DNA from: CAZDBA01 sp964503615
GTDB taxonomy: Bacteria > Planctomycetota > Planctomycetia > Pirellulales > Pirellulaceae
Direction of reading: 5' to 3'
NCBI GenBank assembly: GCA_964503615.1
Contig: CAZDBA010000169.1
Location: forward strand, 1-10,185
Length of the DNA: 10,185 nucleotides
In this document: positions 6,350-10,185 of the stretch, piece by piece
Layout: every line of letters begins with the position of its first letter
Position numbering within the stretch: position 1 is the stretch's first letter
Position numbers and translations under genes: made by a program
Notes under the pieces: model-generated
Told to the model about the DNA's origin: nothing
What the model saw: the letters and a program-made list of their open reading frames with translations, nothing else
Database searches by the model: none

Positions 6350-7696
6350 ATGGTCAGTCGCGAATTTAACTTTGACGGAATCGTCGGACCTACTCACAAC
6401 TACGCCGGGCTTTCTCACGGCAACGTTGCGTCGGCCAACAGTAAACGAAACACATCCAACCCGCGGGCTGCGGCGCTGGAAGGGTTGGCCAAGATGAAGT
6501 TCGTGGCAGACTTGGGGATTGGCCAAGCCGTTTTGCCGCCTCTGTTCAGGCCTTGTATTCGTTCACTACATGGAATGGGTTTCCGAGGCAACTCAGAACA
6601 AATGATCACTCGGGCCAGCGAAACCGCGCCGGCACTGTTGGCCGCTTGTTTCAGTGCTTCGAACATGTGGACCGCCAACGCCGCAACCGTTTCTCCTTCG
6701 ACCGATTGTGCTGACGCCAAATTGCACCTGACACCCGCCAACCTGGTCTCGCTGTTGCACCGAAGTATTGAATCGGAGGCGACTACACGAAACCTCCGTG
6801 CGATTTTTTCCGACAATCGACATTTCGAAGTCCACAACCCGCTGCAACCGTGCCAAACCATGGCGGACGAAGGGGCCGCCAATCATACTCGCCTTTGTAA
6901 AGAACATGGGCAACCCGCGATCGAAACGTTTGTGTTCGGGCGTTCCGCACTGGATCGAAGCATGAACGGCCCAAAGAAATTCCCGGCAAGACAAACACTC
7001 GAAGCGTGCCAGGCGATTGCACGACAACACCAATTGGATGACCAGCAAACTGTTTTCATTCAACAAAACCCGATGGCAATCGACGCCGGTGTGTTTCACA
7101 ACGATGTTATCTCGGTCGGCAACCGCAACGTTTTGCTTTGCCACGAAAACGCTTTTGTTGATCAAGCCAAAGTGTTGGCCGATCTTAAGCAACGGTTCCA
7201 GCAACAGTGCGACGAAGAACTGATTGTGATTCAGTTGTCACAGCAGCAGCTCCCACTAAAAGAAGCTGTTGCCAGCTATTTGTTCAACAGCCAATTATTG
7301 TCACGAACAGACGACAGGATGGTGCTGATTTGTCCACAGGAGTGCGAATCGAATCCGTTTGCACGAGCCTGCTTGGAAAAGATCGTCGCCGAAGACAATC
7401 CGATCGACAAAGTCGAATTCCTAGAGCTGCGTCAAAGTATGAACAACGGAGGCGGACCCGCCTGTTTGCGTTTGCGCGTGGTGCTGAGTGAAGAGCAGGC
7501 TTCCCAAGTCCACCAGCCTGTTTTCTTTACGGACGAACTTTTCCAATCGTTAAGCAACTGGATAAACACGCACTACCGTGATTCGCTTTCAGTCGACGAT
7601 CTCAGCGATCCGAAACTTCTGGACGAAGTGAATACTGCATTCCAGGCACTATCGCGAATCTTGAATTTACCGATGAATGTTCTGACCGGTGAATGA
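6350..7696 (+). CDS. astB: N-succinylarginine dihydrolase (AstB) homologue
   Basis: This cytoplasmic enzyme of the guanidine-modifying superfamily is predicted to hydrolyse N2-succinylarginine to N2-succinylornithine, releasing two ammonia and CO2, the second step of the arginine succinyltransferase (AST) pathway. Its length, 448 residues, nearly equals the E. coli enzyme (447). The N-terminal signature FDGIVGPTHNYAGLSHGN (8-25) is intact. The catalytic residues known in E. coli AstB (Glu174, His248, Cys365) have counterparts in E174 (MADEGAANHT), H250 (DAGVFHNDV) and C372 (NNGGGPACLRLRV). The substrate-binding segment SNMWTANAATVSPS (104-117) is also present. A weak GGGA at 6341-6344 precedes the start. 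No astA, astC, astD or astE gene lies within the window, so the pathway context is missing; the natural substrate could be arginine or another acylarginine. Confidence 0.93.
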   Translation: MVSREFNFDGIVGPTHNYAGLSHGNVASANSKRNTSNPRAAALEGLAKMKFVADLGIGQAVLPPLFRPCIRSLHGMGFRGNSEQMITRASETAPALLAACFSASNMWTANAATVSPSTDCADAKLHLTPANLVSLLHRSIESEATTRNLRAIFSDNRHFEVHNPLQPCQTMADEGAANHTRLCKEHGQPAIETFVFGRSALDRSMNGPKKFPARQTLEACQAIARQHQLDDQQTVFIQQNPMAIDAGVFHNDVISVGNRNVLLCHENAFVDQAKVLADLKQRFQQQCDEELIVIQLSQQQLPLKEAVASYLFNSQLLSRTDDRMVLICPQECESNPFARACLEKIVAEDNPIDKVEFLELRQSMNNGGGPACLRLRVVLSEEQASQVHQPVFFTDELFQSLSNWINTHYRDSLSVDDLSDPKLLDEVNTAFQALSRILNLPMNVLTGE

Positions 7697-7848
7697 GAAT
7701 CGTTCGGAAACGAGGTTTCTCGAAAGACTCTAAGAAGCGATTAAGCGCAGTGGGTTTATTCTCAGCCCGGCTTGGATAATAATACGAGCTTCAATTAACG
7801 GCCGTCATACCAGACGCTGTTGAAAATCACACGCCCACGGAGACCAAG
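7697..7848 (+). promoter_or_regulatory. Intergenic region with a possible promoter upstream of the symporter operon
   Basis: The 152 bases between astB and the DUF4212 gene hold no supported ORF. GATAAT at 7775-7780, inside a short AT-rich run, resembles a -10 box (one mismatch to TATAAT), but no matching -35 hexamer is seen at 17 bases. A new transcript starting here is plausible because the gap is larger than within the gene pairs. A small stem CGAG/CTCG (7711-7722) is too weak to call a terminator. Confidence 0.3.
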
Positions 7849-8142
7849 ATGGTCGAAGACAAAGATCCTGCGCCCTCATCGGTCACAGACAACAACGCCT
7901 CTCGTTATTGGCGCGACAACCTGACCGTAGTCACAATCCTGATGTCGATCTGGTTTATTGTCGGATATGGAGGGGGCGTCTTTGGTATTGAATGGTTAAA
8001 CCAATTCAAGATCGGCCAGCTCGGACTGGGATTCTGGATCGCGCAGCAGGGCTCGATTTTGGTTTTCGTTGTTCTTGTTGTTGTCTATGCGATTTGGATG
8101 GATCGTATTGATCGCAAACACGGCGTAGGAGACGACCAATGA
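7849..8142 (+). CDS. DUF4212 protein, small subunit of a sodium:solute symporter
   Basis: A 97-residue membrane protein of the DUF4212 family (sodium/substrate symporter small subunit). Family features are visible: YWRDNLTVV (20-28) leading into the first helix (about 26-46, with IWFIVGYG), then LGLGFWIAQQGSILVFVVL (58-76) in the second helix, YAIWMDRIDRKHGV (80-93) and a charged end. These proteins are almost always encoded directly before an SSS-family transporter, as here. GGAG at 7839-7842 lies six bases before the ATG, a good ribosome binding site that supports this start. The stop TGA overlaps the ATG of the symporter gene. It probably assists assembly or function of the large subunit; its exact role is not established. 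Confidence 0.93.
   Translation: MVEDKDPAPSSVTDNNASRYWRDNLTVVTILMSIWFIVGYGGGVFGIEWLNQFKIGQLGLGFWIAQQGSILVFVVLVVVYAIWMDRIDRKHGVGDDQ
8127..8131 (+). promoter_or_regulatory. Ribosome binding site for the symporter gene, inside the DUF4212 gene
   Basis: AGGAG lies seven bases upstream of the ATG at 8139, within the last codons of the DUF4212 gene. It fixes the symporter start and, with the ATGA overlap at 8139-8142, points to translational coupling. Confidence 0.8.
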
Positions 8143-10115
8143 GTATCGCTTCTATCGAGACCCCGGTTTTTCTGGCCGCCGCCGACCCAGCGCTAATGTG
8201 GACATGGTTGTTCGTGGGACTGACTTTCGCGATGTACCTCATCATCGGGTGGCGAAGCCGTGTGAAAGAAACTTCGGATTTCTACGTAGCTGGCCAAGGT
8301 GTTCCCGCGATCGCCAATGGAGCCGCGACCGCAGCCGATTGGATGAGTGCCGCATCGTTTATTGGCATGGCGGGGTTGATCAGTTTTTCAGGCAGCGATG
8401 GAGCGGTCTACCTGATGGGCTGGACCGGCGGCTATGTCTTGTTAGCTTTGCTGCTGGCCCCCTACTTGCGAAAGTTTGGTCACTATACCGTGCCCGACTT
8501 TATCGGTTCCCGCTACTACAGTGAAACCGCTCGAGTGGTGGCTGCCATTTGTGCGATTTTTGTTTCGCTCACTTACGTTGCCGGGCAAATGAAAGGCGTC
8601 GGTCTCGTCTTTTCTCGCTTTTTAGAAGTCGAATTGATGTACGGCGTATTCATCGGGATGGCGATTGTTGCCTTTTTCGCTGTTCTCGGTGGCATGAAAG
8701 GAATCACATGGACTCAAGTCGCCCAGTATTTCGTTTTGATCCTCGCCTTTATCATCCCCAGCGTTGCAATCTCGAATTTGCTCACGGGACATCCTGTGCC
8801 TCAAATCGGTATGGCGACCAGCGACATAGCGGAACGACTAAATGAAGTCTTATTGGATCTAGGCGAAAAGGAATACACGAAACCGTTTGGAAAGTTCTCA
8901 CAACTGAACGTGTTTTGCATCACTGCTGCGTTGATGTTCGGAACGGCCGGACTGCCCCATGTGATTGTCCGTTTTTACACAGTCAAAAACGTTCGAGCGG
9001 CACGTTACTCAGCCGTTTGGGCGATTCTGTTTATCGCAATTCTCTATACCACAGCTCCCGCATTGGGCCTGTTTGCCAGGTACAACCTGATCAAAACGAC
9101 TCACAATTCCAAGATTGACAAAGTGGTTGTTGGTTCAGGTAGCGAAGAACAGACTTTCATATTTCCAGGCGAAAAGCTGAAAGCGTTTGATGTGCTGGAC
9201 GAGATTTCGGCTAAGACTGCAGCGCAGGAAGCGGCAAAAAAGGCGAAGAAGCCACACGAACCGTACACGCCTCCTCGAGTTATCTACCATCTTATTTCGC
9301 CGGAGGACAAGCCTCTGGACTGGGCCACAAAATGGCAGAAAACAGGACTGTTGCAGTTCGATAATTTTAACCGCAATCCGAAAAATTCGGGGGATGAGAC
9401 GATCAGCCTGGAGCTCGTTGACCGAAGCGGAGACGGCAAAAAGGATAAATCGGAACAAGCTCACATCGACAAAGACATCATCGTACTTTCGACACCGGCC
9501 GTGGCGGGACTTCAGCCTTGGGTAATCGCCTTGGTTGCGGCTGGAGGACTGGCCGCAGCACTCTCAACCGCTGCCGGATTGTTGTTGGTGATTAGTTCCA
9601 GTCTCGCGCACGATCTATTTTGTCGCTACGTGACGCCGAATGCCACGGAAAAGCAAAAGGTGAAAATTGGACGGATTGCGATTTTGTTCGGGATCTTGGT
9701 CGCAGGCTATTTTGGTATTAACCCACCTGGATTCGTTGGCGAAGTTGTCGCGTTTGCATTCGGCTTGGCAGCGGCCAGCTTCTTCCCAGCGATCTTCCTG
9801 GGAATCTTTTCCAAGCGAGTAAACCGAGCAGGTGCCGTTACAGGAATGATCATCGGTCTTGTGTTCACGCTGGTCTATATCCTGCTATGCACTAGCCACA
9901 AAGTCTTTCCACTGTTCTTTGACGCTCCGATTTTGACCGAGGAGGATTGGTTACTCGGAATTTCACCTCAGGGGATCGGTACGCTGGGAATGGCATTGAA
10001 CTTTATCGTTACGTTAGCGATCTCCTACGCAACCAAGCCCCCACCCGAAGAGGTAATCGCGCTCATCGAGAGCGTCCGAATCCCAAAAGGAAGCGGGGCT
10101 GCACAGGATCACTAA
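8139..10115 (+). CDS. Sodium:solute symporter (SSS family, DUF4212-linked, ActP-like)
   Basis: A 658-residue inner-membrane transporter expected to couple sodium entry to uptake of a small solute, probably an organic acid such as acetate (substrate inferred). Family features: SDFYVAGQGVPAIANG (46-61) and TAADWMSAASFIGMAG (64-79) in the first helices, LPHVIVRFYTVKNVRAAR (272-289), and AAGGLAAALSTAAGLLLVIS (467-486), containing S476/T477 at the position expected for the sodium site. About 13 helices can be placed, with the last near 607-632. The hydrophilic stretch at about 315-448 is long: it contains an Ala/Lys-rich helix (358-371) and a 12-residue EF-hand-like motif at 428-439. At 658 residues the protein is longer than common ActP-type members (about 550). 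It begins inside the preceding gene by a 4-base overlap. The subfamily, which I recall as VC_2705-like, needs alignment to confirm. Confidence 0.92.
   Translation: MSIASIETPVFLAAADPALMWTWLFVGLTFAMYLIIGWRSRVKETSDFYVAGQGVPAIANGAATAADWMSAASFIGMAGLISFSGSDGAVYLMGWTGGYVLLALLLAPYLRKFGHYTVPDFIGSRYYSETARVVAAICAIFVSLTYVAGQMKGVGLVFSRFLEVELMYGVFIGMAIVAFFAVLGGMKGITWTQVAQYFVLILAFIIPSVAISNLLTGHPVPQIGMATSDIAERLNEVLLDLGEKEYTKPFGKFSQLNVFCITAALMFGTAGLPHVIVRFYTVKNVRAARYSAVWAILFIAILYTTAPALGLFARYNLIKTTHNSKIDKVVVGSGSEEQTFIFPGEKLKAFDVLDEISAKTAAQEAAKKAKKPHEPYTPPRVIYHLISPEDKPLDWATKWQKTGLLQFDNFNRNPKNSGDETISLELVDRSGDGKKDKSEQAHIDKDIIVLSTPAVAGLQPWVIALVAAGGLAAALSTAAGLLLVISSSLAHDLFCRYVTPNATEKQKVKIGRIAILFGILVAGYFGINPPGFVGEVVAFAFGLAAASFFPAIFLGIFSKRVNRAGAVTGMIIGLVFTLVYILLCTSHKVFPLFFDAPILTEEDWLLGISPQGIGTLGMALNFIVTLAISYATKPPPEEVIALIESVRIPKGSGAAQDH
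9420..9455 (+). other. EF-hand-like acidic loop in the symporter
   Basis: Residues 428-439 read DRSGDGKKDKSE. Positions 1, 3, 5, 9 and 12 (D, S, D, D, E) and glycine at 6 fit the calcium-binding EF-hand loop. Position 8, usually hydrophobic, is lysine, and no flanking helix pair is obvious. A dockerin-like single calcium loop is possible; binding is not shown. Confidence 0.5.
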
Positions 10116-10128
10116 GCTTTGGTCTGTA

Positions 10129-10161
10129 GTCGCCTTTTGCTCAGCGAAGGCGGCTGGCGAC
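10129..10161 (+). repeat. Interrupted palindrome downstream of the symporter gene
   Basis: GTCGCC (10129-10134) pairs with GGCGAC (10156-10161). Between them CGCCTT (10131-10136) can alternatively pair with AAGGCG (10147-10152) around a loop containing GCTCAGC. The two stems compete. No T-tract follows, so this is not a classic intrinsic terminator. It may be a dispersed palindromic repeat or a transcript-end structure. The remaining bases to the window end show no gene. Confidence 0.6.
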
Positions 10162-10185
10162 CGCAACTGGAAACCCGACGCGTTA

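Noticed and set aside
6593..7204. Long antisense open frame (203 codons) opposite astB
   Set aside because: It lies fully inside a confidently identified gene, has no recognisable family features, and is best explained as codon-bias shadow.
7707..7722. Stem-loop candidates just after astB (GAAAC/GTTTC and CGAG/CTCG)
   Set aside because: The stems are four or five pairs long, mutually exclusive, and lack a T-tract, so a terminator is not supported.

Overview
The window fits a planctomycete, most likely Pirellulaceae-like. The evidence is the gene content (a GldA / fused GldF-GldG / DUF4340 transporter set, an AstB homologue, a DUF4212 plus sodium:solute symporter pair), GC content that looks to be near 50 %, and several starts without a clear Shine-Dalgarno sequence. 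The placement is inferred from family knowledge and was not tested by a search. All seven complete genes are on the + strand. There is no sign of RNA genes, CRISPR arrays, insertion sequences or phage genes.

Region 1 (39-5407) is a three-gene cluster for a Gld-type ABC system. It encodes an ATPase, a 999-residue protein joining the six-helix ABC-2 permease to a very large GldG-like extracytoplasmic domain, and a membrane-anchored DUF4340 protein. The permease-GldG protein should sit in the membrane with the ATPase below it. The GldG and DUF4340 domains should face the periplasm. The substrate is unknown. The window edge may also hold the last codons of an upstream gene that overlaps the ATPase start by ATGA.

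Region 2 (5618-7696) follows a 210-base gap. It holds a DUF502 membrane protein and, 12 bases later, a complete N-succinylarginine dihydrolase homologue (astB) with its catalytic Glu, His and Cys in place. None of the other arginine succinyltransferase pathway genes is present here.

Region 3 (7849-10115) is a small DUF4212 subunit and a sodium:solute symporter joined by a 4-base ATGA overlap. The symporter carries an unusually long hydrophilic loop with an EF-hand-like 12-residue motif. The window ends in a non-coding tail with an interrupted palindrome.

The most notable sequence-level observations are the extended GldF-GldG fusion and its perfect in-frame 9-residue tandem duplication with diverged codons, two tandem duplications that make up much of the spacer before the DUF4340 gene, the isolated astB, the symporter loop, and the palindrome at the right edge. 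I do not see a clearly new defence or mobile system. The least characterised unit is the Gld-like ABC trio.
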